From: Clostridium sp. C105KSO13
GTDB taxonomy: Bacteria; Bacillota; Clostridia; Lachnospirales; Lachnospiraceae
Assembly (NCBI RefSeq): GCF_001517425.1
Contig: NZ_FBWL01000168.1
Span: 1-64,000, forward strand
Reading direction: 5' to 3'
Length of the DNA stretch: 64,000 nucleotides
Shown here: positions 43,810-51,927 of the stretch, in pieces
Layout: every line of letters starts with the position of its first letter
Position numbering within the stretch: the first letter of the stretch is position 1
Position numbers and translations under genes: made by a program
Notes under the pieces: generated by a model
The model's input: the letters and a program-made list of their open reading frames with translations, nothing else
Told to the model about the DNA's origin: nothing
Databases searched by the model: none

Positions 43810-44831
43810 TGAATAACGGGAGGAGTACTATAGTGGACAATCATGGAGAAATGCTGATTTATCAGACCGAAGATGGTTTGACTAAAATAGATGTTAATAT
43901 GCAGGATGAGACAGTGTGGCTGTCTTTGGAACAGATGTCAGACTTGTTTCAAAGGAACAAATCTACCATATCAAGGCACATAAAAAATATTTTTGATGAG
44001 GGTGAATTGGTAAGAGCATCAACTGTTGCAAAATTTGCAACGGTTCAGAGTGAGGGAAATAGGCAAGTTGAAAGAGTGATTGAATATTACAATCTCGATG
44101 TTATCATCTCCGTGGGTTATCGTGTAAAATCACAGCGTGGCGTGCAGTTTCGTATATGGGCAACAAGTATTTTAAAGGAATACATCAAAAAAGGTTTTGC
44201 GATGGATGATAACCGCCTAAAGGAACTGGGCGGAGGTGGATACTTCAAAGAACTGCTAGAACGGATTCGTGATATCCGGGCATCAGAAAAGGTATTTTAT
44301 CGTCAGGTTCTGGAAATCTATGCAACAAGCATAGACTATGATCCCAAAGCGGAGGTTTCTATTCAGTTTTTCAAAAGAGTACAGAATAAAATCCATTATG
44401 CTGTTTCCAGGGAAACGGCGGCAGAGGTGATTTACCATCGTGCGGATGCCGAAAAAGACTTTATGGGATTGATGTCATTTTCGGGAGAACAACCGACTCT
44501 GAAGGAAGCGAAAATTGCAAAGAATTATCTGAATGAAAAAGAACTTCGGGCTATGGGACAGGTGGTATCTGGATATCTTGATTTAGCGGAAAGACAGGCG
44601 GAGCGGGAAATACCTATGACAATGGAGGATTGGGCAAAGCATCTGGACGGGATTTTGACTTCCACAGGAGAAAATCTTCTCACTGGAAATGGCACGGTCA
44701 GTCATTTGCAGGCGATGGAAAAGGCTCAAACCGAGTATAAAAAGTATAAAGCTAAAACACTCAGCAGTGTAGAAAAAGATTATTTGGAAAGCATTAAGCT
44801 GTTGGAACGAAAAGGGAAACAGCCCAAATAA
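43809..44831 (+). CDS. RhuM family protein
   Basis: A 340-residue protein of the RhuM family. Diagnostic pieces are WLSLEQMSDLFQRNKSTISRH (helix-turn-helix), VERVIEYYNLDVIISVGYRV and FRIWATSILKEYI. RhuM was first described on a Salmonella island and is associated with mobile elements and abortive-infection-like Fic/Doc and DUF1016 neighbours; its mechanism is unclear. It follows a truncated DUF1016 gene and appears full length. Start at 43809 overlaps the fragment stop as TAATG, with GAATAACGGGAGGAG nearby suggesting a slightly later start is possible. Confidence 0.85.
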   Translation: MNNGRSTIVDNHGEMLIYQTEDGLTKIDVNMQDETVWLSLEQMSDLFQRNKSTISRHIKNIFDEGELVRASTVAKFATVQSEGNRQVERVIEYYNLDVIISVGYRVKSQRGVQFRIWATSILKEYIKKGFAMDDNRLKELGGGGYFKELLERIRDIRASEKVFYRQVLEIYATSIDYDPKAEVSIQFFKRVQNKIHYAVSRETAAEVIYHRADAEKDFMGLMSFSGEQPTLKEAKIAKNYLNEKELRAMGQVVSGYLDLAERQAEREIPMTMEDWAKHLDGILTSTGENLLTGNGTVSHLQAMEKAQTEYKKYKAKTLSSVEKDYLESIKLLERKGKQPK

Positions 44832-45012
44832 GTTATCCAATAAATTGGGATACCTGCTCGCTTGGAATTGAAACAAAACAGATAAAAAATATAAAGATTG
44901 ATTAGAGTATCTAATCGGAAGTTAATGAAATCAATATATAGAATTAGATTTCCAAAAACGAAAAGAAATTATTGCCCCAAAGTGCTATTCTTTCGTTGTG
45001 GAGGTGAAGCAT
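44832..45012. other. Intergenic, no gene
   Basis: AT-rich spacer between RhuM and the alkA operon. It contains a weak dyad TTATCCAATAAATTGGGATA just after the RhuM stop, possibly a terminator. No clear sigma-A promoter for alkA was located. Confidence 0.35.
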
Positions 45013-45657
45013 TTGTACTTTAATTATGGAGAAAAAGAAGTAGATTATTTGAAATCTAAGGATAAAAAATTAGCAGCGGTCATTGACCGAATTGGACATA
45101 TCGATCGTAAAATTGATGTCGATTTATTCTCATCAGTTGTCCATCATATCATTGGGCAGCAAATCTCAACTGCAGCGCAGGCAACCATATGGAATAAATT
45201 ATCTGATAAAGTTGGCGATGTAAGCGCTGATAGTATCTCGTCGCTGAATCGTGATGAATTGCAGTCCATAGGTATAACATACAAAAAGGCGGACTACATT
45301 TTGGATTTCACCGAAAAGGTCAGGGAGGGCTCCTTTGATATATCGGCTCTGGATCATATGACAGATGAACAGGTAATTCAGGAATTGTCTTCTCTAAAAG
45401 GGATTGGCGTTTGGACTGCGGAAATGATCATGACATTCTGTATGCAGCGTCCCGATGCGGTCAGCTATGGAGATTTGGCTATTATACGGGGAATGCGTAT
45501 GCTGTATCGTCATAAAGAAATAGATAAGGCAAAGTTTGAACGATACCGAAAAAGATATTCCCCTTATGGTACAGTTGCCAGCCTTTATCTATGGGCAATC
45601 GCAGGAAGTGCAATTCCTGAACTTACTGATCCTGCACCAGCGAGGAAAAAATTATGA
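45013..45657 (+). CDS. alkA: DNA-3-methyladenine glycosylase II (AlkA-like)
   Basis: A HhH-GPD glycosylase that removes alkylated purines. Visible features: HHIIGQQISTAAQATIW, the helix-hairpin-helix LKGIGVWTAEMIMTF with the catalytic aspartate about 20 residues later in SYGDLAI. Start is taken as the TTG at 45013 with GGAGG 8 bases upstream; a GTG at 44998 is in frame but inside that site. It overlaps the Ada-like gene as ATGA, an adaptive-response operon. No N-terminal TATA-like AlkA extension, so this is the short form. Confidence 0.9.
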   Translation: MYFNYGEKEVDYLKSKDKKLAAVIDRIGHIDRKIDVDLFSSVVHHIIGQQISTAAQATIWNKLSDKVGDVSADSISSLNRDELQSIGITYKKADYILDFTEKVREGSFDISALDHMTDEQVIQELSSLKGIGVWTAEMIMTFCMQRPDAVSYGDLAIIRGMRMLYRHKEIDKAKFERYRKRYSPYGTVASLYLWAIAGSAIPELTDPAPARKKL

Positions 45658-46232
45658 CGGAACAGGAAATGTGGCAGGCAGTTTTGAACAATGATGCGGG
45701 ATATGACGGCGTTTTCTTTTACGCTGTAAAAACGACAGGAATATACTGCCGTCCTTCCTGTAAGTCAAAACCACCCAAAAAGGAAAATATCTGTTTCTTT
45801 GAAACATCAGAACAGGCAAGAAAAGCCGGATTTCGTCCCTGCAAACGCTGTAGAAGTGACTTAATCGACTATCAGCCTATGAAGCAGATCGCCGAGGATG
45901 TAAAATGCAAAATTGAAAAAGTTTACCGTGAGCAGGCTGATTTGTGCCAAAAATTGAATGAGGTCGGCATCACGGGACGGCGGCTTGCTGATATTTTTAA
46001 GGATGAATACGGAATGACACCAAAAGCCTATGCCGACCATCTCCGATTAGCAGAAGCAAAACGGCTTTTGAAGGACACCGATAAAAAAGTGATTGATATT
46101 GCCTACTCGGTTGGATTTGGCAGCTTATCAGCGTTCTATAGCTTTTTCAAAAAAGAAGAAAAGATCACGCCGTCTGAATACCGGAGAGAAAGTAAAACCA
46201 AAAAGAGAACAGGAGATTTTCGACATGAGTAA
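45654..46232 (+). CDS. adaA: Ada-type methyl-responsive AraC regulator
   Basis: A 192-residue protein: residues 1-75 hold the Ada metal-binding domain with four cysteines (YCRPSCKSKPP and CKRCRSD), which accept a methyl group from phosphotriesters. Residues 85-190 are an AraC helix-turn-helix (GRRLADIFKDEYGMTPKAYADH, GFGSLSAFYSFFKKE, shown in part). The O6-methylguanine transferase domain is absent, as in Bacillus AdaA. It probably activates its own operon with alkA upon alkylation. Overlaps alkA by 4 bases and the next gene by 8. Confidence 0.92.
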   Translation: MTEQEMWQAVLNNDAGYDGVFFYAVKTTGIYCRPSCKSKPPKKENICFFETSEQARKAGFRPCKRCRSDLIDYQPMKQIAEDVKCKIEKVYREQADLCQKLNEVGITGRRLADIFKDEYGMTPKAYADHLRLAEAKRLLKDTDKKVIDIAYSVGFGSLSAFYSFFKKEEKITPSEYRRESKTKKRTGDFRHE

Positions 46233-46578
46233 AGTGATTGTATTGTTTGAAGTAAAACCCACAAAGGCGGGAATGCAAAAATACCTGGACAATGCCGCAA
46301 TGTTAAAGCCTATGTTGTCCGGGTTTGAAGGATTTATTCGTGCAGAAAGGTTTACAAGTCTGAACGAGGAAGGAAAATTGTTGTCCATGAATGTCTGGAC
46401 GGACGAAGCGGCAGTAGAACGCTGGAGAAATGTGATGGAGCATCGTATGTGCCAAAAGGAAGGAAAAGAACAACTGCTTGAAAGCTACAAAATTACAGTG
46501 TGTTCGGCTATTCGTGAGTATACGGATGTGGATAGAGACGAGGCACCTAAAGATTCCAATGAGTATATGGAAAAATAG
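46225..46578 (+). CDS. Antibiotic biosynthesis monooxygenase-domain protein
   Basis: A 117-residue ABM-type ferredoxin-like protein (VIVLFEVKPTKAGMQKYLDN, then EGKLLSMNVWTDEAAVERW). Such proteins act as small monooxygenases or heme-handling enzymes; the substrate is not evident. The start at 46225 has AGGAG upstream and overlaps adaA by 8 bases, so it belongs to the alkylation-response operon. The operon is cut short about 55 bases later by a phage-tail fragment. Confidence 0.8.
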   Translation: MSKVIVLFEVKPTKAGMQKYLDNAAMLKPMLSGFEGFIRAERFTSLNEEGKLLSMNVWTDEAAVERWRNVMEHRMCQKEGKEQLLESYKITVCSAIREYTDVDRDEAPKDSNEYMEK

Positions 46579-46631
46579 ATGGTGTAGAAAAGAGGTGTAA
46601 AGCTAACTTATGACTGCTGATATAAATGGTG

Positions 46632-46879
46632 GTGCAAAGACTGGCTGCTGTTTTCAGCGTTTCCAGCTTGGTTTTGGTTTCGGCAACAGCATCACCGAGC
46701 AACTTGTGCTTTTGGTCCAGCAGTTCAGTGTTACCGGGGTCGAGCTTCAGCAGTTTTTCCACATCCTTGAGCTGGGCCTGCGAATTCTTGACCTCGGAGT
46801 TGACACCTTTTAAGGCTGTTTGTAATTTGGTGGTATCGCCGCCAATCTCAACAGTAATACCTTTGATTCTGTTTGCCAC
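46632..46879 (-). pseudogene. Phage tape-measure protein, 5-prime fragment
   Basis: From a GTG at 46879 with AAGGAGG, about 80 codons read ANRIKGITVEIGGDTTKLQT, KLLKLDPGNTELLDQKHKLL, LETLKTAA, the standard start of a Firmicutes phage tape-measure protein. The gene then stops matching near 46635 where chromosomal sequence begins. More than 90 percent of the gene is missing. Confidence 0.85.
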
Positions 46880-46978
46880 GATAGCACCTCCTTCCCGTGG
46901 GCATAAAAATAGCCCGGATTTCTCCGAGCATAAGAAAAGCACCTGCCATTTCTGACAGATGCTTCTGGATTGATTCAA

Positions 46979-47308
46979 TTACATTTTTGTGTACTTTTGA
47001 AGCTGTGCTTCAATGTCACGCCCACCATACATAACACGAATAATTGTAACGACAGCTTTTTCTGCATCCGGAATGTATAGGACGCATTAGTTGTCTACCG
47101 GCATGATACGAAGGCCGCGACTGTGCCAAGGTTCCTTTTCGTATTGACGGAAACGTTCAGGCATTTGGTCGAGCTTCATAATATTTTCTTCCAGACGGTC
47201 AAGCTGACCACTGGCGTTTTCGGGAGATTGCAATTTGTAGGCGATATATTCATAAATGCCACGAAGGTCAACATCCGCTTGTGCTGAAATTTCTATTTCA
47301 AAAATCAT
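46979..47308 (-). pseudogene. relE: RelE/ParE toxin with internal stop
   Basis: A ParE/RelE-fold mRNA interferase or gyrase toxin: EIEISAQADVDLRGIYEYIA at the N-terminus and LRIMPVDN before a TAA at 47087-47089. The frame continues without shift as CVLYIPDAEKAVVTIIRVMY and GGRDIEAQLQKYTKM to 46979, so a single nonsense codon has replaced a probable tyrosine. The truncated product lacks the last catalytic strand and helix. The antitoxin gene overlaps it by 4 bases. Confidence 0.85.
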
Positions 47309-47613
47309 AAGTTATAGTCCTTGCGGATGTTTGCAAATACTGTTTTTGCTGGTTTGGTGCGATCAGCCTTCATGTCCGCATATCCTTTCTCCAATTCTGC
47401 ATTCATTTCAGCTTCAGATAAGGTGCTCATATCCACAGGACACGCAGACGGCATCTTCACTTCAAAAGGAAGTCCTCTCTGAAGAATGATTTGCTTGTAG
47501 AACATATTGATAGCGTTGGAGGCAGGAATGCCAAGTGCAGAAAGGATACCTTCTGCCTGCTCCTTTACGTCGGGTTCGATTCGTGCGTATAAATTCGCTG
47601 ATTTTGCTGCCAT
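47305..47613 (-). CDS. relB: RelB/DinJ family antitoxin
   Basis: A 102-residue antitoxin with a ribbon-helix-helix N-terminus (SANLYARIEPDVKEQAEGIL, then GIPASNAINMFYKQIIL) and an acidic neutralising C-terminus. It has its own promoter and AAAGGAG site. It overlaps the toxin by ATGA. The module lies between tail chaperone and tape-measure genes of a phage remnant. Confidence 0.9.
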   Translation of the reverse strand: MAAKSANLYARIEPDVKEQAEGILSALGIPASNAINMFYKQIILQRGLPFEVKMPSACPVDMSTLSEAEMNAELEKGYADMKADRTKPAKTVFANIRKDYNL

Positions 47614-47648
47614 AGTGCATCGCTCCTTTCAGTTTTTCTTACATTTAT

Positions 47649-47677
47649 ATTATACGCTGTTGTCAGCACAATAGCAA
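47649..47677 (-). promoter_or_regulatory. relBE promoter
   Basis: On the minus strand TTGCTA (47672-47677) and TATAAT (47649-47654) with a 17-base spacer, about 35 bases upstream of the relB start. Confidence 0.75.
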
Positions 47678-47708
47678 TACAAAAATAACAAAATTTATTT
47701 TCCGTTCA

Positions 47709-47873
47709 TCAGAAATTATCGAAATTCTTTTGTGTTGCAACTTCTCTGTACTTATAATCGTCGTTCCGGCTCTCTGAGTACATATCGTTGACCATGCCAA
47801 TCGTGAGTAAATCCAAGTCACGGATGGACAGACCAAACTGTACGCAGCGGAGCAGGAACAAGGGAGTTGTCAT
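47709..47873 (-). CDS. Phage tail assembly chaperone, second component
   Basis: A 54-residue protein (MTTPLFLLRCVQFGLSIRDL, LLTIGMVNDMYSE) ending in the typical ATQKNFDNF. It follows the first chaperone gene with a 4-base overlap; in such phages the two are often joined by a programmed frameshift. Intact as read, but stranded between a TA module and broken tail genes. Confidence 0.75.
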   Translation of the reverse strand: MTTPLFLLRCVQFGLSIRDLDLLTIGMVNDMYSESRNDDYKYREVATQKNFDNF

Positions 47874-48246
47874 TTCTCGCTCAGTTGAGCGAAGTTTTTT
47901 TTAGACTGGACATCCGTCTGGGTGTTCAGGCCCCACAACTGGATGAGCTGCGGTAACACCTGATAGATTAAGAAGGTGTTGAAGTCATCCAGCCAATCCT
48001 CCGGTGAATCAAGGATAGAAGGGTCAGCGTGTTTCGCCATGATATAGGCGATGTTCTCGAACATCTCAAGGGAGAACATATCCAGATTGGAATCCCCTCA
48101 CTGCCGTCGCCGACGGATTTCTCCAAGGAACGAAGGTCTTTGTAAATGTCACGATGGAACCGCATTCTATAAATACGGGGAATGGCAGCAGAGGCCTTGA
48201 AAGATACCTGCTTACCGTCAATCTCAATATTCTGTTTCATGCTCAT
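47870..48246 (-). pseudogene. Phage tail assembly chaperone, frameshifted
   Basis: Starts at 48246 (AGGAGG 8 bases upstream) with MKQNIEIDGKQVSFKASAAI and reads to GDGSEG; the expected continuation DSNLDMFSLEMFENIAYIMA is in the next frame from about 48100. One missing G in the G-run near 48098 explains the break. The C-terminal frame ends at 47870. Confidence 0.75.
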
Positions 48247-48249
48247 GGC

Positions 48250-48681
48250 TTAACCCTCCTTCACAGCAGTGGCCTTGATCGCCGTAGTTGCTTTCGTAGC
48301 AGCGGTAACGGCTTGTGTTGCAGGCTCAGAAGGCTGTGCTTCCTCCGCAGTCGGCATATACACAGCACTATACCAGCCCTGATATACGGCATCCGTAGTC
48401 ACGTCGCTGGTCTTTGCTTTGACATAGCCATTGGCAAGAGGCGTAGCAGTCAAGGCAAGAGTCGCGGTCTGCACTTCGATTTCATCCTCATTCGTCTGAG
48501 ATTCGATGCTCGGACGGCTTGCCGCGCAGTTATACAGGACATGACGGATTTTTCGGACATCACCGTCGAACTCGAAGAGCAATGCAAAGTTGGCAGTCTC
48601 CACGTTGGCGTTTTCTACCAACACCTTGTTGGCATCCAGCGTCTCCTTCAGTACATCCGTGCGGAAGCTCTCAGGTACCAT
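48250..48681 (-). pseudogene. Phage major tail protein, N-terminally truncated
   Basis: Encodes the C-terminal 140 residues of a phi13-type major tail (tube) protein: [40 protein letters not shown], and an alanine-threonine-rich tail. The first third of the gene has been replaced by a transposon end (repeat 48688-48787), joining at about 48685. Same strand and order as the chaperone and tape-measure remnants. Confidence 0.8.
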
Positions 48682-48687
48682 GTTGTT

Positions 48688-48787
48688 TGGTGATCTCCCC
48701 TTTCCAGATGGCCGGATTCATATGTTTAGTACCATGACATTTATAAAACAGGCTCATATCGGCTCCTCCTATCCGAGTTCACAGTCG
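48688..48787 (-). repeat. 100-bp repeat, copy 2
   Basis: Near-identical to 41239-41338: the ribosome site and first 25 codons of a DUF6618-like gene, here cut off by the phage tail gene. Confidence 0.85.
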
Positions 48788-49114
48788 TTCACTGCCTTCA
48801 TTACGCTCTCTGTTGTAATAAGATCCGCCTTATTGCTGTCCCCAATGAGCATACTTGCATTGCAATACTTGTTTATCAGTCTTGGCGTGCCATCAGCGGC
48901 ATTTAGGATTGCCTCAATAGCGGCATCCTCAAAAACAGCCTGCACCTTTGAACTTTTCCTGAATATAGTAACGTCCTTCATCTTTCGTAATGCCTTCAAG
49001 GTTATAATTCATTACAATACGCTGTTTAAGTGGTTCGTGTATCCCGAGTCCCAGGGTAGAATTAAGCTTTGGGAGTCCAGTCAGAAGAACGGCTGCGCGG
49101 TCACGGGAATCCAT
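48769..49114 (-). pseudogene. Transposition ATPase, C-terminal fragment
   Basis: Reads AVLLTGLPKLNSTLGLGIHE, RIVMNYNLEGITKDEGRYYI, then after a frameshift near 48940 AVFEDAAIEAILNAADGTPR and NKYCNASMLIGDSNKADL. This is the C-terminal half of an ExeA/TniB-like AAA ATPase, the partner of the transposase at 41331-41708. Its stop overlaps the ribosome site of the DUF6618 gene copy that follows. Confidence 0.75.
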
Positions 49115-49134
49115 TTCAAAGTTAAAATTATATG

Positions 49135-49330
49135 TAATTACTGATAAACTTAATTATAAATTCGATTCCATGAGTCCTATGTCATTGGTGCTTGTAGGGC
49201 AAACGGAATTGTGGGATAAACTTCGCTTACAGCGATATGCCGCTGTAAGACAGCGTATTGACATCAACTGTGTTCTTCCGCATCTGGTCCGTTATACCAT
49301 CGAACATGAAATGCTGGGAGGTGATATATA
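49135..49330 (+). pseudogene. Transposition ATPase fragment, opposite orientation
   Basis: Reads LNYKFDSMSPMSLVLVGQTE and WDKLRLQRYAAVRQRIDINC on the plus strand, an internal part of a second ATPase of the same family, followed by VLPHLVRYTIEHEMLGGDI. Truncated upstream and internally deleted downstream. It faces away from the minus-strand ATPase relic. Confidence 0.7.
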
Positions 49331-49332
49331 AA

Positions 49333-49612
49333 ATGGAATTCATCTGTCAATGCAAGAGGAAGCAGCTTTCATCTGCTTGTAGGTAAACATGCTTACGGTA
49401 ATTATCTCTGCATTCCCAACTGGGGCATCGGAACAGAATTATCTTTCTTATCGGATCAATTCTGGAATACAGGACGTCTAAAAACGGAGTATCCAGAGCT
49501 TTCAAATCCCGATGTTATCAGCATCGTGAATGCTTTGGCTACCATTGGAAGACAAATTGAACTATGGGATGACCGGCGGGGAGACCTGACGAAAATCCAG
49601 GCAACACAATGA
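49333..49612 (+). pseudogene. DUF6618-like gene, internally deleted
   Basis: Starts MEFICQCKRK, then, after a deletion and frame change, continues SFHLLVGKHAYGNYLCIPNW, GRLKTEYPELSNPDVISIVN to a TGA at about 49612. About 20 codons including the conserved WKG region are gone. It is a divergent relative of the gene at 40986-41309. Confidence 0.7.
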
Positions 49613-49674
49613 CAGCATCTTGAGCTGATGGAAGTCATGTAGCATGAGCAGCTTGGTGACAGCTCAGGAGATCA

Positions 49675-49866
49675 TTAACATTTAAAGTCATACTGAGCAA
49701 TCATAAGGTTGGCTTCAGCTCTAGCACGACATTCGTGTTTGGCCTTACAGAATCCACACCATTCACCACAGAGGAAATTTCCATCTCCGGCAAAAGCAAG
49801 GTCTGTAGTAGGTTTTAGTACTTCATCAGTCTATTTGTACAGGTCGTCTTTGCCAATCTCAAAAGC
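49675..49866 (-). pseudogene. DUF2800 fragment from a second prophage
   Basis: Reads EIGKDDLYK, a stop (TAG in place of TGG), then TDEVLKPTTDLAFAGDGNFL and CGEWCGFCKAKHECRARAEA. This is the same region of DUF2800 that is broken by the duplication near 18010, but a divergent copy. Only about 60 codons remain. Confidence 0.75.
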
Positions 49867-49879
49867 AGAAGGAAGTATA

Positions 49880-50370
49880 GCGGATGCTCCGGCTGCTTGT
49901 GTTTCCCCCATTTTCTGTGTATTGAAAGTCATTTAGCGGTAGCTCTGCAATTGCCTCAGCAAGTACACGCACGTAGGCATATACCGCAGTAGTCTGCATG
50001 GCAGTTCTTTCTGTAACAGTATTTCCGGATGACGGATCTTTTTCAATAAATTGATAAAACAAATATCCCCTTTTTATCATAGACGAATTCACTGCTATCA
50101 AACAAAAAATGATAGGCACTGCCTCGGAAAAGAACAGGCATCCCACTTCTACATAGGCATCCAACGAACTGCCTGTTTGACCCATTGATTCAGACTCAAT
50201 TGCCGGCGTGGGATCAACCTTTCGTCCCTCTAGGAGATCCAACGCTTTCTGATGTGTCTTAAAACAAATAGAATTGGTATCTGTCCCTGCTGTTGTAATC
50301 AGGAAATACAAAGGCTGCGTTCTGGCATCTCCGGAACCTTTTGTCATAACGTCAAAAAGCTTTCGGTTTT
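49880..50370 (-). pseudogene. Terminase-portal mosaic remnant
   Basis: From the right: terminase large-subunit pieces (TKGSGDARTQPLYFLITTAG, THQKALDLLEGRKVDP), then in a shifted frame RQLSLNQWVKQAVRWMPM, then portal pieces (SAYHFLFDSSEF and TERTAMQTTAVYAYVRVLAE). Each is homologous to the intact genes at 2224-3825 and 835-2208 but too divergent to be a recent duplicate. Internal deletions have joined them. Confidence 0.75.
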
Positions 50371-50411
50371 AATTGCTCCTTTACCGATTTCAACGAAAAA
50401 GTGGGCCAATT

Positions 50412-50543
50412 TTACTTGACAATCAACAACGGTTTGTGGAAGTCTGTTGCCCCACATGCCAGGTAGATGTGTCTTGCATCTTTTACAAACAGATCCATTA
50501 TAACTGTTGTACCTGCCGGATGAGTTGAATGGCTTTGATCCAT
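50412..50543 (-). pseudogene. IS66 TnpB-like accessory fragment
   Basis: Forty-three codons with GGAGG upstream, reading VKDARHIYLACGATDFHKP, the start of an IS66-type TnpB protein, then truncated. Flanked by other IS debris. Confidence 0.6.
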
Positions 50544-50606
50544 TGTATAACCTCCTAAAGACATCTTAGGTTAATTTTACAGGATCTGCATGGAGATTAC
50601 ACGACG

Positions 50607-51221
50607 CTATCTTTTGAAGCACTTACGAGTATTCATTAGTAGATTGACTGTTTCAAGGACAAAATCTAGTTCAAGTGATTCACTTAGAACATAGGATAGA
50701 AGCTGTTTGGTATATGCATCCATAATGGTTGAAAGGTAAAAGAAATGCCCATCAAATGGAATATATGTAATGTCCGTGAGTAGAACGAATCTTGGACCGT
50801 GCTCTGTAAATTCACGTTGTAGGAGATTGTCAGCAACATTATTTGTGCGAAGTGCTTTAGCCATTCTTCGATATGGGTTAGCCTTTCGTATAGGGCAAAA
50901 GAGATTATATTTCTTCATCAGGCGGCGGATCTTCTTAACATTCATCTGAATCGGTGGCTCCAGATGTAATAATCGCATCTGAATACCACGAGCCCCTTTC
51001 TTGTAGCTACGATAATTATAGGCATCGAGAATAAGTTCAAAATCAGCTCTGTCAGCTGCTTCACGAGCATTGCGAAGGCTTGCCGTATTTACCCAGTGAT
51101 AGTATCCGGAACGGGAAACATTTGCAATATCACACAAATCAGAAACACTTAAAATGTTTTTATCATCAGAAATGATGTCATAGATAAGTTGAAATTTAAC
51201 ATTTGGTGCATCCATAATCAT
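50607..51221 (-). pseudogene. IS3-family transposase OrfB, truncated
   Basis: Contains the HTH_21-like start (VSDLCDIANVSRSGYYHWVN), the IS3 linker KIRRLMKKYNLFCPIRKANP and the first catalytic aspartate region LLTDITYIPFDGHFFYLSTI, with the next region DAYTKQLLSYVLS. The second D and the E of the DDE triad are missing, because the frame ends after residue 204. The cut is marked by the IS66 fragment downstream. Confidence 0.85.
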
Positions 51222-51229
51222 TGCCTCCG

Positions 51230-51640
51230 CTAATCTGATTTGTCCGCTTTTAAAATTTTTTTTATAAACTCAAGTTCCTGGCGCATGTAGAGCATCTCAT
51301 GCTGCATGCGAGCCATTGCCTGGTCAGGAGGCATGTTTTCATAGGTATCGTCAGAAGGTTGTTTAAAACGTTTCTTATTACCTTCATGCAGACCAGCAGC
51401 TGATTTTGCTTCTCTTTGGATACGACCAGAAATGTTACACATCCTGTCATGACCAAGCATATCGGGATCATATCCAAGTTCTGAAAATATGCCCCGAAGT
51501 GATTTTCCAGCAAGTAAGAGACTCATAAATTTTTCTTTAAAAGCAAGAGTAAACCTGAGCTGTGTGTTGCTAGCGCTCAATGTATAAGGATTTCGTTGCA
51601 ATAAGTCAACTTGTTCTTTCGTAAACGTAGTATAAGCCAT
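51230..51640 (-). CDS. IS3-family transposase OrfA
   Basis: A 136-residue helix-turn-helix protein (FKEKFMSLLLAGKSLRGIFS, LGYDPDMLGHDRM) with a C-terminal coiled coil MRQELEFIKKILKAD. A run of eight A precedes the stop, the usual site of the -1 frameshift that fuses OrfA to OrfB. With OrfB truncated the element is dead, though OrfA could still bind DNA. Confidence 0.8.
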   Translation of the reverse strand: MAYTTFTKEQVDLLQRNPYTLSASNTQLRFTLAFKEKFMSLLLAGKSLRGIFSELGYDPDMLGHDRMCNISGRIQREAKSAAGLHEGNKKRFKQPSDDTYENMPPDQAMARMQHEMLYMRQELEFIKKILKADKSD

Positions 51641-51700
51641 AGAGACTCCTTTCTAATTAGATTATATCATGGCTTATACTACATCGGAACAAGAATAAGG

Positions 51701-51872
51701 GTGTCCTGTGGTCGGGATGCTCGTAAAAAAATCAAGTACTAAGTAGTGGATACTCGTAAAAGTGTGTGTCCACAGTACGGGATTCTGATAAATGACAGTA
51801 ATAAACTTGTCAAAATAGAGTGTCCGATGTTTTGGATTCTCGTAAAAAAATGTGTCCGAAGTTTGGATTTGG
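51701..51872. repeat. Direct-repeat array GTGTCC-N-GGATTCTCGTAAAA
   Basis: Imperfect units begin at 51701, 51766, 51820 and 51852, each with GTGTCC then GG(G)AT-CT-TAAA about 10 bases later; a partial unit GGATACTCGTAAAAG lies at 51748. Multiple short terminal repeats of this sort bind transposases. The array abuts the IS3 OrfA gene but may belong to another element. Confidence 0.6.
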
Positions 51873-51927
51873 TATGAAAACCACTGTCCAGTCTATGGGG
51901 TACATTTTAAATTAGTTTTTTGAAATA

